Shown: positions 41,986 through 51,553 of the stretch, one piece after another
Layout: every line of letters starts with the position of its first letter
How positions within the stretch are numbered: position 1 is the stretch's first letter
Assembly (NCBI RefSeq): GCF_003710915.1
Contig: NZ_RHHR01000014.1
Location: 1-64,000, forward strand
Length of the DNA stretch: 64,000 nt
Reading direction: 5' to 3'
DNA from: Brevibacillus invocatus
Lineage (GTDB): Bacteria; Bacillota; Bacilli; Brevibacillales; Brevibacillaceae
Program-made: the position numbers and the translations under genes
Notes under the pieces: generated by a model
Told to the model about the DNA's origin: nothing
What the model saw: only the letters and a program-made list of their open reading frames with translations
Databases searched by the model: none

Positions 41986-43104
41986 ATGTTTTTCAAGCGC
42001 ATTCTGTTCTGTTTTCTGATGGTGCTGCTGGTTGCGCAAGGCGCTTTTACAGGCAGCGCTTCAGCACAAAGCTCGTTTAACGATACACGTGGACACTGGG
42101 CGCAAGACGATATTGAGTATTTGGCGAGCTTGGGAATCATTAAGGGGAATGGCAGTCAGTTCCACCCGGACAAACCGATTTCTCGTGGGGAAGCGATTGC
42201 GATGCTGAACCGGGTTTTCGAATCGGTGTATGGTCCGATCGCCAAGCCTGAGCGGAAAAACAACCTGGACTACCGCTATGGACCGCGCTGGGAGATCGAG
42301 CAGCTTTTGACCAATCTGCGCGCCATGTACCGCGTAGAAACAAACGGCGTCAGCGATTACGATCCAGGCGATCGGATGCTCTACTATTTGTTTTTGGCGG
42401 ATAGCGGCAAGCTGATGCGCAAGCAAGAGAAGGACAATCCGGATTGGTGGCTTTCTGCTACGGCTATGCAGCGCCCGCTTACTCGCGAAGAAGCGAGCAT
42501 GGTGCTCTTCCATATGATGGCACCGCAAAAATTCCGCGGCATCAATATTAAGCCGGAAGATGCGAAGTCGTATTTCACCAGCTTTTATGAGTGGAAGCAA
42601 GATAGCTACTATCGAGACACGTACTCTCCCTATGCGACAGGGATTAACGAGTTCGGTCTGTTTGGAAAATCTGACGTGTTCGATCCTTATGCGGTGATGA
42701 CACGTGCGCAGTATGCTGTAGTTCTGACCAGACTTCATAACTACTATGAGCGCGATGTCGTCCAATCGTTCACAGGGGTCAACAACGCCCGTCAGGTAAA
42801 AGCGGCGAACGTTTTTCTGCGTGCAGCAAGTCTTGCCTACGAGAACAATAATCAGCCAGCAGTGTCCAAGTATTTTGAACCCTCTGTTTTGAAAAAATGG
42901 TCCAGCTTCCCATTCATACCCAAGCACACGGAGCACGTTTCGTTTACAGCGAAGCTCGATGAAAGCAACAACAAGAATTTGCTCGTCTTGGGACAGTACA
43001 AGGACAATGCGAATGGATTCTACCAGATTGAATACGTGTTTGCAGCGGATGAATACAGTCCATTTGGACGCAAGCTGATCAACATTATCTACACAGCAAA
43101 ATAA
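41986..43104 (+). CDS. Exported S-layer-homology (SLH) domain protein
   Basis: The ATG at 41986 behind GGAAAGGAGAACAATACG gives 372 residues with a signal peptide ('FCFLMVLLVAQGAF', cut near 'SASAQ'). An SLH module starts at about residue 30 ('FNDTRGHWAQDDIEYLASLG', then 'FHPDKPISRGEAIAMLNRVF'), a diverged second lies in the middle ('RPLTREEASMVLFHMM') and a third at 'DVFDPYAVMTRAQYAVVLTR'. SLH modules bind pyruvylated wall polymers. The C-terminal 100 residues are an unrecognised domain. It is monocistronic with a terminator. Confidence 0.88.
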   Translation: MFFKRILFCFLMVLLVAQGAFTGSASAQSSFNDTRGHWAQDDIEYLASLGIIKGNGSQFHPDKPISRGEAIAMLNRVFESVYGPIAKPERKNNLDYRYGPRWEIEQLLTNLRAMYRVETNGVSDYDPGDRMLYYLFLADSGKLMRKQEKDNPDWWLSATAMQRPLTREEASMVLFHMMAPQKFRGINIKPEDAKSYFTSFYEWKQDSYYRDTYSPYATGINEFGLFGKSDVFDPYAVMTRAQYAVVLTRLHNYYERDVVQSFTGVNNARQVKAANVFLRAASLAYENNNQPAVSKYFEPSVLKKWSSFPFIPKHTEHVSFTAKLDESNNKNLLVLGQYKDNANGFYQIEYVFAADEYSPFGRKLINIIYTAK

Positions 43105-43119
43105 CGGTTCAGGTAAAAT

Positions 43120-43148
43120 CGGGCATTCGCACAAGAGTGCCCGTTTTC
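43120..43148 (+). terminator. Terminator after the SLH gene
   Basis: CGGGCA and TGCCCG pair around a 12-base loop and are followed by TTTTC. Confidence 0.7.
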
Positions 43149-43206
43149 ATTTGCGGGCCGCAGTTTGTTCAAGTCTGTTTTCGTGATAGGTAGCACGTTT
43201 TTTATA

Positions 43207-43235
43207 TTGCAAGAGACAGAATTTTCGATTACAAT
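43207..43235 (+). promoter_or_regulatory. Promoter upstream of a short RNA unit
   Basis: TTGCAA (43207-43212), a 17-bp spacer and TACAAT (43230-43235) form a good vegetative promoter about 230 bp before fadN, upstream of the FadR operator. Confidence 0.6.
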
Positions 43236-43240
43236 GACAA

Positions 43241-43311
43241 CTGAACGCTGATTCAGTTTGTGGAAGCGAACATCTCACGGCTTGATAGCCGCATGTGGGA
43301 TGTCATTTTTT
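43241..43311 (+). ncRNA. Candidate small RNA or attenuator leader
   Basis: Right after the promoter at 43207-43235 comes a small hairpin (AACTGAA/TTCAGTT, 43239-43258). A long hairpin follows with a 9-bp outer stem (43270-43278 with 43295-43303), an inner GGCT/AGCC stem and a CATTTTTT tail to 43311. The unit would yield an RNA of about 70 bases and has no coding frame. It could be a free RNA or a premature stop for fad transcription. I match it to no known family. Confidence 0.45.
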
Positions 43312-43321
43312 CCCCACAAAA

Positions 43322-43388
43322 TGAATGAGTATTCATTCAACAAAACGAGATGAATGACATGACAAAACCGCTGTATAAAAAGTATAAT
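43322..43388 (+). promoter_or_regulatory. FadR operator and fad promoter
   Basis: TGAATGAGTATTCATTCA (43322-43339) is a palindrome fitting the Bacillus FadR (TetR-type) consensus TGAATGA-N4-TCATTCA. A -10 box TATAAT (43383-43388) lies downstream with a weak -35 around 43359-43365. FadR represses beta-oxidation genes until long-chain acyl-CoA appears. Confidence 0.85.
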
Positions 43389-43466
43389 TAATATGAAAAA
43401 CGTCTCTTTTCAGAAAATTTCTATTGTTAAAACGCAGCTCATATCATTACGGAGGAGGATTTGGAG

Positions 43467-45875
43467 ATGGAACGCAAAATTCGCAAAGCCGCTGTTCTCG
43501 GTTCTGGCGTGATGGGAGCCGGGATTGCCGCACATCTGGCAAACGTGGGGATTCCCGTCTGTTTGCTCGATATCGTACCGCGTGAACTGACAGAAGAGGA
43601 GAGCAAAAAAGGCCTTTCTTTAGCAGATGCTGCCGTCCGCAATCGGATTGCACAGGCTGGAAAGGATCGCTTGCTAAAGGAAAAGCCTGCTCCTCTTTAT
43701 GATAAGCAAAATATCGAGCGGATTACTGTGGGCAACTTCGAAGACCACCTTTCTCTGCTCGCGGATGCGGACTGGATTATCGAAGTCGTGGTGGAGAATC
43801 TGGCGATCAAGCAAAAGGTATTCGCCATGATCGAAGAAGTTCGCAAGCCCGGTACGATTGTTTCTTCCAATACATCCGGAGTTTCCATCAATGAAATGAG
43901 TGAAGGAAGGTCTGAAGAGTTCCGGAAGCATTTCCTCGGAACGCATTTCTTCAATCCACCTCGCTATCTGAAGCTGCTGGAGATTATTCCGGGCAATGAT
44001 ACGGACCCCGCGATTGTCGATTTTATGATGCATTTTGGTGAGCATGTACTGGGCAAAGGCACCGTACTTTGCAAAGACACGCCCAACTTTATCGCCAACC
44101 GGATCGGTACATACGGCTTGCAGGTCTCGATCCAGGAGATGGTGAAGGCAGGGTTGGGAGTCGATGAAGTCGATGCGCTTACCGGACCTGTGATCGGCCG
44201 GCCAAAGAGCGCGACCTTCCGCACCCTGGACGTCGTGGGACTGGATACGTACGTGCATGTCGCCAACAACGTCAAAAACAAGAGCGCAGACGAAGTGGAA
44301 AGAGCCGTATTTGAAGTGCCGGAGTTCGTCCTGCAAATGGTTGAGAAGCGCTGGATCGGACAGAAGGCGGGTCAAGGCTTTTTCAAGCAAATCAAAACCC
44401 CGCAGGGTAAAGAAATTCATGCGCTCGATACAGCGACAATGGAGTATCGTCCAAGCGTGAAGGCGAAGTTCGCTTCCCTGGATGCAGCCAAGACGGCGAA
44501 GTCCCTGCCTGAGAAGCTGAAGACCCTCGCATACGGCAAGGACAAGGGAAGCCAGTTCGTCTGGAACGTGTTCAAAAAGGTTCTCTTGTATTCGGCGGAC
44601 AAGGCATACGAGATCGCAGACGATATCGTGGCAGTCGATCAGGCCATGAAATGGGGCTTTGGCTGGGAGCTCGGTCCTTTTGAGACATGGGATGCGATTG
44701 GCGTAGAAAAGTCGGTAGCACGCATGCGAGAAGAGGGAGAAACCATTCCTGCGCTCGTAGAAGAGCTGCTGGCGAGCGGAAAAACGTCCTTCTATCAAAA
44801 ACAGGAGGGACGTACCTCGGTTTTCTCGATTGGCGGTGCATACAAGGATGTGGAGAGCAAGAAGGAGAAGATCAACCTCGCTGCGCTCAAGGAGCAAGGC
44901 AAGCTGATCAAGAAAAACGCAGGGGCGGCTCTCATCGATCTCGGCGATGGCGTAGCTTGCCTGGAGTTTACTTCTCCCAACAACGCGCTTGGCTTGGACG
45001 TTTTGCAAATGGCCAACTTCGCAGCCGAAGAAGTGCAGAAAAATTACTTGGGACTCGTCATCGGCAACCAGGGCAAAAACTTCTGCGTGGGTATGAATCT
45101 GGCGATGGCCTTGATGGAGGCGCAAGACGAGAACTGGATCGAGCTAGACATGCTGGTAACGAATTTCCATAAAGCTGCACGCGCACTGCGTTTCTTGCAC
45201 CGTCCAGTCGTTGCCGCACCTTTTGGCATGACGCTGGGCGGCGGGGTAGAGGTCGTCTATCTGGCTGACCGCGTACAGGCATCTGCGGAAACGTATTTGG
45301 GTCTTGTGGAAGTAGGCGTAGGGCTGCTGCCTGGTGGCGGCGGTACGAAGGAACTTCTGTTCCGCGCAATGGAAAATGTGCCACAGGGTGGTACGGTACC
45401 AGTCGATCCATTCCCGTTTGTAGCGCGCGCTTTTGAAACGATTGCGATGGCGAAGGTTTCGACAAGCGGACAGGAAGCAATTAATCTGGGCTATCTGCGC
45501 TCGACTGACCGCATCAGTGTCAATCCGGATCACCTGCTCTACGACGCCAAGCAGCTCGTATTGGAAATGGACCGGGAAGGCTATACGCCTCCTACACCAC
45601 GCAAGGTTCGCGTCATTGGGGATACAGGCTACGCTACCTTGCGCCAGAACATTTACGCGATGAAGAAAAGCGGATATATCAGCGATCACGATGAGCTGAT
45701 CGCAAGCAAAGTCGCCTATGTCTTGTCCGGTGGCAACCTGCCGGCAGGTACAGAAGTGACGGAAACGTACATTTTGGAGTTGGAGAAGCAAGCCTTCCTG
45801 GAGCTGATCAAGACTCCGAAATCGCAGCAACGGATGCAGCACATGCTGACTAAAAACAAGCCATTGCGCAACTAG
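43467..45875 (+). CDS. fadN: 3-Hydroxyacyl-CoA dehydrogenase / enoyl-CoA hydratase
   Basis: The ATG at 43467 is chosen behind GGAGGAGG. The 802-residue fusion has an N-terminal NAD-binding domain ('AAVLGSGVMGAGIAAHLANV'), the hydroxyacyl-CoA dehydrogenase middle ('HFFNPPRYLKLLEIIPG') and a C-terminal crotonase domain (about 480-690) with 'VVAAPFGMTLGGGVEVVYLA'. It carries out hydration and oxidation steps of fatty-acid breakdown. It is the first gene of fadN-fadA-fadE, as in Bacillus subtilis. Confidence 0.95.
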   Translation: MERKIRKAAVLGSGVMGAGIAAHLANVGIPVCLLDIVPRELTEEESKKGLSLADAAVRNRIAQAGKDRLLKEKPAPLYDKQNIERITVGNFEDHLSLLADADWIIEVVVENLAIKQKVFAMIEEVRKPGTIVSSNTSGVSINEMSEGRSEEFRKHFLGTHFFNPPRYLKLLEIIPGNDTDPAIVDFMMHFGEHVLGKGTVLCKDTPNFIANRIGTYGLQVSIQEMVKAGLGVDEVDALTGPVIGRPKSATFRTLDVVGLDTYVHVANNVKNKSADEVERAVFEVPEFVLQMVEKRWIGQKAGQGFFKQIKTPQGKEIHALDTATMEYRPSVKAKFASLDAAKTAKSLPEKLKTLAYGKDKGSQFVWNVFKKVLLYSADKAYEIADDIVAVDQAMKWGFGWELGPFETWDAIGVEKSVARMREEGETIPALVEELLASGKTSFYQKQEGRTSVFSIGGAYKDVESKKEKINLAALKEQGKLIKKNAGAALIDLGDGVACLEFTSPNNALGLDVLQMANFAAEEVQKNYLGLVIGNQGKNFCVGMNLAMALMEAQDENWIELDMLVTNFHKAARALRFLHRPVVAAPFGMTLGGGVEVVYLADRVQASAETYLGLVEVGVGLLPGGGGTKELLFRAMENVPQGGTVPVDPFPFVARAFETIAMAKVSTSGQEAINLGYLRSTDRISVNPDHLLYDAKQLVLEMDREGYTPPTPRKVRVIGDTGYATLRQNIYAMKKSGYISDHDELIASKVAYVLSGGNLPAGTEVTETYILELEKQAFLELIKTPKSQQRMQHMLTKNKPLRN

Positions 45876-45887
45876 GGGGGTATAAAA

Positions 45888-47066
45888 ATGAGAGAAGCAG
45901 TGATTGTCGCAGGTGCCCGTACTGCTATCGGCAGAGCGAAAAAAGGGAGCTTGAAGGAAGTTCATCCAGTCGATATGGGAGCTGAGGTCATCCGTGAGCT
46001 GTTGCGTAGGGTTCCACAATTGGATCCAGCCGATATCGAGGACGTCATTATCGGGAATGCCGTACCGGAAGCCGAACAGGGGATGAATTTTGCCCGGCTG
46101 ATCGGTTTGCGGGCTGGATTGCCAACGAATGTTTCAGGAATCACGATCAATCGTTTTTGCTCTTCGGGGTTGCAAACAATCGCTTACGGAGCTCAACAAA
46201 TCATGGTGGGCGGCGCTGATGTCATTATCGCTGGTGGAGTCGAGAGCATGAGCCTGCTGCCGATGACCGGTCATAAGGTCGCGCTCAACCCGACACTGGT
46301 GGAGACCTTGCCCGAAGCCTATATGGGGATGGGCCATACGGCAGAGGAAGTGGCGAATCGTTACAATGTCACTCGCGAAGACCAGGACGCATTTGCCCTG
46401 ATCAGCCACCAGCGTGCAGCTGCAGCGATTGCAGGCGGCAAGTTCCAGGATGAGATCGTGCCGATCACTGTGAAGCAGCACTCCTTTGATCAAAATGGCA
46501 AGCTGGTCGTCAAAGAGCGAGTGTTCAACACGGATGAAGGACCTCGTCCAGACAGTACGCCAGAAGGCCTTGCCAAGCTAAAGCCGGTCTTCAACGTCAA
46601 AGGCAGCGTCACGGCAGGAAACTCCTCGCAAACGAGTGACGGCGCGGCTGCCGTGCTGATCATGTCAGCGGATAAAGCGGCAGAGCTCGGTGTCGAGCCG
46701 ATTGCGAAGTTCCGCTCCTTCACTGTCGGCGGGGTAGACCCGGATGTCATGGGGATCGGTCCGGTAGTGGCGATCCCGAAGGCCCTCAAAATGGCCGGCT
46801 TGACCATTGACGATGTCGATCTGTTCGAGCTGAATGAAGCGTTCGCTTCCCAGGCAGTGGCGGTTATTCGCGAGCTGGGTCTCGATCAGGAAAAGGTCAA
46901 CGTCAACGGCGGAGCCATTGCGTTGGGGCATCCGCTGGGCTGCACGGGTGCCCGTCTGACCGTTTCGCTTTTGAATGAGATGAAGCGTCGCGGCAGCAAA
47001 ATCGGTGTCGTCACGATGTGTATCGGCGGCGGCATGGGAGCAGCAGGCGTGTTTGAGATGATCTAA
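45888..47066 (+). CDS. fadA: 3-Ketoacyl-CoA thiolase
   Basis: The 392-residue thiolase cleaves 3-ketoacyl-CoA to acetyl-CoA. The nucleophile is C91 in 'INRFCSSGLQ', the histidine is in 'ALGHPLGCTGAR', and the second cysteine is in 'VTMCIGGGMGAAG'. It starts 12 bp after fadN with GGGGGG upstream. Confidence 0.95.
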   Translation: MREAVIVAGARTAIGRAKKGSLKEVHPVDMGAEVIRELLRRVPQLDPADIEDVIIGNAVPEAEQGMNFARLIGLRAGLPTNVSGITINRFCSSGLQTIAYGAQQIMVGGADVIIAGGVESMSLLPMTGHKVALNPTLVETLPEAYMGMGHTAEEVANRYNVTREDQDAFALISHQRAAAAIAGGKFQDEIVPITVKQHSFDQNGKLVVKERVFNTDEGPRPDSTPEGLAKLKPVFNVKGSVTAGNSSQTSDGAAAVLIMSADKAAELGVEPIAKFRSFTVGGVDPDVMGIGPVVAIPKALKMAGLTIDDVDLFELNEAFASQAVAVIRELGLDQEKVNVNGGAIALGHPLGCTGARLTVSLLNEMKRRGSKIGVVTMCIGGGMGAAGVFEMI

Positions 47067-47096
47067 AACAATCCAATTGCAAGGAGAGGGATAGAT

Positions 47097-48875
47097 ATGG
47101 GAGATACAAAAGAATTGATCCGCGGTGGTAGCTTTTTGATTGATGCAGGCTCAGCTGAAGATGTGTTTGTGCCGGAGGATTATACCGATGAGCAAAAGAT
47201 GATTGCGAAAACAACGGAAGAGTTCGTGGTCAACGAAGTATGTCCGCACCTGGAAGAAATCGAAAATCACCAGTTCGATATCTCCGTTCGCCTGTTGAAG
47301 GAAGCGGGAGAGCTGGGATTGTTGGCTGGAGACGTTCCAGAGAAGTACGACGGTTTGGGACTGGATAAGGTAAGCACCGCACTCGTCACGGAGAAATTCG
47401 CTCTGTCGCGCGGCTTCGCGCTCAGCTTTGGCGCCCACGTCGGGATCGGTTCTTTGCCCATTGTCTATTTCGGAAATGACGAGCAGAAACGCCGTTACCT
47501 GCCTGATCTGGCGTCCGGCAAACGACTGGCTGCATACTGCCTGACTGAGCCTGGCTCCGGCTCTGACGCGCTGGGCGCGAAGACGACAGCGGTACTGTCC
47601 GAGGATGGGAAGCACTACATCCTCAATGGGGAGAAGCAATGGATTACCAATGCAGGCTTCGCAGATGTGTTCGTCGTCTACGCGAAGATTGATGGCGAGA
47701 AATTTACCGCGTTTATCGTCGAGCGCACCTTCCCGGGTGTATCGTTCGGACCGGAAGAGAAGAAAATGGGGATCAAGGGCTCCTCGACTCGCACCGTGAT
47801 TTTGCAGGATGTACCAGTACCGGTAGAAAACCTGCTTGGTGAGCCGGGCAGAGGCCATGTGATTGCCTTCAACATCCTCAATGTAGGTCGTTACAAGCTG
47901 GCAGTAGGAGCAGTTGGGTCCGCTAAGCGCGCCTTGGAGATTGCCACTACGTACGCAAAAGAGCGCAAGCAATTCAAGACGCCGATCGCAAACTTTACCT
48001 TGATCAAAAACAAGCTGGCAAACATGGCAATCAAGACTTATGCTGCCGAAAGCTCGGTATACCGCACAGTCGGCCTGTTCGATGTCGCCCTCAACAGCTT
48101 GGGTGACAAGGCAGATGAAGGTCCAGAGATCGCCAAGGCCATTGCGGACTACGCGATTGAATGCTCGATTAACAAGGTGTTCGCAACGGAAGTGCTCGAC
48201 TATTGTGTAGACGAAGGTGTGCAAATCCATGGAGGATACGGATTCATGTCCGAGTACGAGATCGAAAATATGTACCGCGACTCCCGGATCAACCGCATTT
48301 TTGAAGGAACCAATGAAATCAACCGCTTGCTGATTCCAGACACACTGGTGAAGAAAGCGATGAAAGGCGAGCTGCCATTGCTGCAAGCAGCAGCCAGTCT
48401 CCAGGAAGAGCTGATGAGCTACTATCCGGAAGAGATCGAAGACGCGCCATTGGCAGCAGAGAAGCACCTGATCGACATGACTCGCAAGATCATTCTGATG
48501 GTGGCAGGATCCGCACTGATGAAGTATCAGCAAGCGATTTCCAAAGAGCAGGAGCTGCTGGCGTTCGCAGCGGATATGCTGATCGAGCTGTACGCAATGG
48601 ACAGCATCGTGAAACGGACGGAAAAAGCAATAGCTGCCAACGGTTTGGAGAACGAGCAGCAAAAGCTGGATCTGACTACCGTATATGTACAGGAAGCATT
48701 CGACCGCGTGGAAGGGTGGGCGAAGGAAGCACTGGCAGCGATGGAGGAAGGGGACGATTTGCGCTTGCGCCTGTCGATCCTGAAAAAGCTGACGCGCCGT
48801 ACACCGGTCAACACCGTTCATCTGAAGCGTACCATTGCAGATCGCGTCATCGAGGCAGACGGATACGTACTGTAA
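47097..48875 (+). CDS. fadE: Acyl-CoA dehydrogenase
   Basis: The 592-residue FAD enzyme does the first oxidation step. It is longer than the usual 380 residues because of a C-terminal extension of about 190 residues, as in FadE of Bacillus. Visible motifs are 'YCLTEPGSGSDALGAKTTAV', 'KQWITNAGFADVF', 'KERKQFKTPIANF' and 'RINRIFEGTNEINRLLI'. It closes the fad operon before a terminator. Confidence 0.95.
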   Translation: MGDTKELIRGGSFLIDAGSAEDVFVPEDYTDEQKMIAKTTEEFVVNEVCPHLEEIENHQFDISVRLLKEAGELGLLAGDVPEKYDGLGLDKVSTALVTEKFALSRGFALSFGAHVGIGSLPIVYFGNDEQKRRYLPDLASGKRLAAYCLTEPGSGSDALGAKTTAVLSEDGKHYILNGEKQWITNAGFADVFVVYAKIDGEKFTAFIVERTFPGVSFGPEEKKMGIKGSSTRTVILQDVPVPVENLLGEPGRGHVIAFNILNVGRYKLAVGAVGSAKRALEIATTYAKERKQFKTPIANFTLIKNKLANMAIKTYAAESSVYRTVGLFDVALNSLGDKADEGPEIAKAIADYAIECSINKVFATEVLDYCVDEGVQIHGGYGFMSEYEIENMYRDSRINRIFEGTNEINRLLIPDTLVKKAMKGELPLLQAAASLQEELMSYYPEEIEDAPLAAEKHLIDMTRKIILMVAGSALMKYQQAISKEQELLAFAADMLIELYAMDSIVKRTEKAIAANGLENEQQKLDLTTVYVQEAFDRVEGWAKEALAAMEEGDDLRLRLSILKKLTRRTPVNTVHLKRTIADRVIEADGYVL

Positions 48876-48897
48876 AAACAACAGGATAAGAGTCATC

Positions 48898-48932
48898 AAG
48901 GAGCTGGGGAAAGGATCTCAGTTCCTTTTTTC
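48898..48932 (+). terminator. Terminator of the fad operon
   Basis: AAGGAGCTG and CAGTTCCTT pair with one mismatch around a 12-base loop and are followed by TTTTTTCC. Confidence 0.75.
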
Positions 48933-48977
48933 CGAGTCTTGAAAGCGTTCAATTCCTTATATAGAGGAGAGGTTAGT

Positions 48978-50495
48978 GTGCTTGACTCGACGGTGATGCT
49001 GGAAAACAGAAGAAATGTAAGTCGGCAGTTAATGACGATCAGTGGTGCTGGAATCACGCTGCTCTACGGATTGAGCTTTGTTCTGTGGTGGCAAGGTTAT
49101 TTGTCTATCTCTGTATCGAATCTCATACTTGCTACGCTCTTATCCTATGTTTTGTACGGATTAAGCTGCGCCCTGTACCTGGTTCCCGGGCTGCGGGCAT
49201 GGTTTCACTATGTATTTCCGTTGGAGATGTACTTGACTGTAGCGATTGGCATAACAGCCTACGGAGCACCGATTGCCGCTTTTGCAGCATGGTTGTTTCC
49301 TGTCATCTATGCGGGCATGTACGCAAAGCGCGGGTCCATGCTGCTTACCTCGATTCTGGTGCTGATCACAGCCCCTGTCGTTTCCTATTGGGTTCACCAG
49401 GAACAGTGGAGTACCGTCCTGCAGGATGTCTTGATCGCACTATTGGTCTTGTTGGTGGTGATCCTGCGAATGCTCTCCATGGTCAATCGATCGAGGGCCG
49501 TTTTGATGCAAACCGTGGATGAAGTGAAGAAAAATCAGGAACTGGAGAAAGACAATCAGCTGTTGATTCAGGAGGTGGCTGTGACTGCGCAGGAGATCAG
49601 TCGTGTCGTGGATACACTGGTCGAGGCAACGGCACACATCCGGGAAGCCATGACCCAAATCACCAGAGGCGCCGACGAAATGACAGCTGCCAGCCAGGAA
49701 TCGCTGCATTTGCTCATCAACAACCAACACGGGGTAGAGCAGCAGGCAAACCGTTCTGTTCAGATCGGTCAGGCGATCATACGAGCAGTCGGACTCGGAG
49801 AAGAAACGCGTGGACAAGCCATGTCCGGGGAGCAGATCGTTCTTCACATGGGGGAGGTCATGCAGACGATCGAAAGAAAGTCGAACGATTCGACCCAGTT
49901 GGTCGGCAACCTCTCGAAACGTACGAACGAGATCGAGGAGATGAACAATACGATTGCAGGCATCGCCAAGCATATTACGGTGGTTGCGATCAACGCATCG
50001 ATTGAGGCAGCGAGGGCAGGAACGGCTGGAAGAACGTTCACGATTGTGGCGAATCAGGTACAAGAGCTGGCAAGTCAAACTTCAGAAGCGGTGAAGGCGA
50101 TAGGTGATCTTGCCCATAATATTCGTTGCGACCTCGAGATGGTGACATCAAACATGGGGGAGAGCGCCCAGGTTGTCGATACTGGCGTCCGGGTAGCAGA
50201 CGAGGCGAGAGGAAAGCTGCTGGGGATCAGCCAGGCTTCCTTGCAGATTCACACGCTTCTGGAGCAAATCATGGGACACACGCAAAAGCAACAGCAGGAA
50301 GCTGACGAAGTCGTGCGGGGAATTACTCGCTTGCGCCAAAAAACCGACGACGACGTGGCGCACATCGAAGAAACTGCCGCATCGACGGAAGAAACGACCG
50401 CTGTGATGGAGGAATTTACCCAGCACGTAGACAAGCTGAGAGAACGGTCTCATGTGTTGCAGCAGATGCTTCAGAGGTTGCAGCAGAGAGAATAA
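48978..50495 (+). CDS. Methyl-accepting chemotaxis-type protein without ligand domain or HAMP
   Basis: The GTG at 48978 behind GAGGAGAGG gives 505 residues; the longer frame lies in the fad terminator. The N-terminal 180 residues are about six membrane helices, with no periplasmic sensor. No HAMP domain precedes the cytoplasmic coiled-coil signalling domain (about 200-505). The hairpin tip reads 'AINASIEAARAGTAGRTFTI' instead of the usual 'GRGFAVVA', so coupling to CheA/CheW may be altered. It may sense the membrane or energy state. No che gene is adjacent. Confidence 0.82.
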   Translation: MLDSTVMLENRRNVSRQLMTISGAGITLLYGLSFVLWWQGYLSISVSNLILATLLSYVLYGLSCALYLVPGLRAWFHYVFPLEMYLTVAIGITAYGAPIAAFAAWLFPVIYAGMYAKRGSMLLTSILVLITAPVVSYWVHQEQWSTVLQDVLIALLVLLVVILRMLSMVNRSRAVLMQTVDEVKKNQELEKDNQLLIQEVAVTAQEISRVVDTLVEATAHIREAMTQITRGADEMTAASQESLHLLINNQHGVEQQANRSVQIGQAIIRAVGLGEETRGQAMSGEQIVLHMGEVMQTIERKSNDSTQLVGNLSKRTNEIEEMNNTIAGIAKHITVVAINASIEAARAGTAGRTFTIVANQVQELASQTSEAVKAIGDLAHNIRCDLEMVTSNMGESAQVVDTGVRVADEARGKLLGISQASLQIHTLLEQIMGHTQKQQQEADEVVRGITRLRQKTDDDVAHIEETAASTEETTAVMEEFTQHVDKLRERSHVLQQMLQRLQQRE

Positions 50496-50544
50496 GTCAA
50501 ATCACTCTCCGATTTTTCAGTGTGTGGGGAAAGCAAGGTATCAG

Positions 50545-50583
50545 GCGAAAAAGAGCAGGGGAATCTCCTCTGCTCTTTTTCGC
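50545..50583 (+). terminator. Terminator after the MCP gene
   Basis: GCGAAAAAGAGCAG and CTGCTCTTTTTCGC pair perfectly (14 bp) around an 11-base loop. Confidence 0.88.
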
Positions 50584-50664
50584 TTGCTATTTCATGAATA
50601 GATTTCAAAGTTGTCACCAACGCTTACAAAACAAAATACATAAAGAGGGCAGGAGCTCCAAGAG

Positions 50665-51553
50665 ATGAAAATAAGAGGATGGATGAGAAGGAAGAAGGCA
50701 TCTGTCTCTGATTTTCACACTGTAAATGAAAAAATACTCCTAGGAAGCAGCGTGATCTTTGTAGAGGGGCGTCATGAGGCTTATGTCCTAGATACGAATG
50801 GGTGGCCTCAGCGTGCAATAGAGGATCCGAAGCTGGAGGCATCGTTAAAGGGTGGACGTCAAGCATTTATTGAAACGGGCATACAGAACATTGCCCTGAT
50901 TCGACTGCCTCTCATTTGTTGCAAGGCAGGTTCGTCATTATTTTAGATCGATCACCAAACGTATTGATAGGACCCATCACCTTTATTTCTTTTTTTCATT
51001 CCGTGGACGATTACAGTACACGATGGCTGGTAGCTTCTTTTATCCGGCTGCTGCGCTGTTTGGCTTTGCTGGTCGCGACCTTTCTCCCAGCTCTCTATAT
51101 TGCCTTGATTTCCTACAACGATGAACTGATTCCGCTCGATTTGATTTTAACGGTGGGGGAATCGCGAGAAAGGGTACCTTTTCCTCCTTTGATCGAAGCG
51201 ATGATCATGGAATTGACTTTGGAAATGCTCAGAGAAGCGGGGATTCGCCTGCCGTCGCCTATTGGTCAAACGGTTGGCATTGTAGGCGGTATTGTGATTG
51301 GACAGGCTGTCGTGCAAGCAGGGATTGTCAGCAACGTTATGGTGATCGTGGTGGCATTCACAGCGATTTCGTCGTTCATTTTTCCCAACTATGACATGTC
51401 GGCAGAATATTACTGCTACTGCTTGTAGCGGCATCCTGGCTGTATACGCCATCCTTTCTTGAGGCCGGACTGATCTTTGGATATGTGCTTCCTCTTGTAA
51501 TTGCTGGGCCGATTTGGTTATGGCATAAATCAGCCAGGGGGCGAAGGGCATGA
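50665..51553 (+). pseudogene. Broken gerA-type germinant receptor gene joined to the tail of gerB
   Basis: Residues of a GerA-family protein appear in two frames. The first ends after 'GRQAFIETGIQNIALIR'. A deletion of about 80 codons out of frame then leads to 'LLQGRFVIILDRSPNVLIGP' and the membrane domain up to 'SSFIFPNYDMSA'. At about 51410 the sequence jumps, in another frame, into a hydrophobic GerAB-type C-terminus ('LLLLVAASWLYTPSFLEAGL' to the stop at 51551-51553). So the 5' end, the middle, the gerA tail and nearly all of gerB are missing. The gerB stop still overlaps the gerC start by ATGA, a leftover of the original operon. Confidence 0.8.

Noticed and set aside
43674-45125. A 483-codon open frame opposite fadN
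   Set aside because: Antisense to a recognised gene, composition unlike a real protein, no start signal.
47151-48899. A 582-codon open frame on the minus strand opposite fadE
   Set aside because: It is fully antisense to a gene with clear acyl-CoA dehydrogenase motifs, has no ribosome site and translates to an unnatural Cys/His/Gln-rich protein; it is a by-product of fadE codon use.
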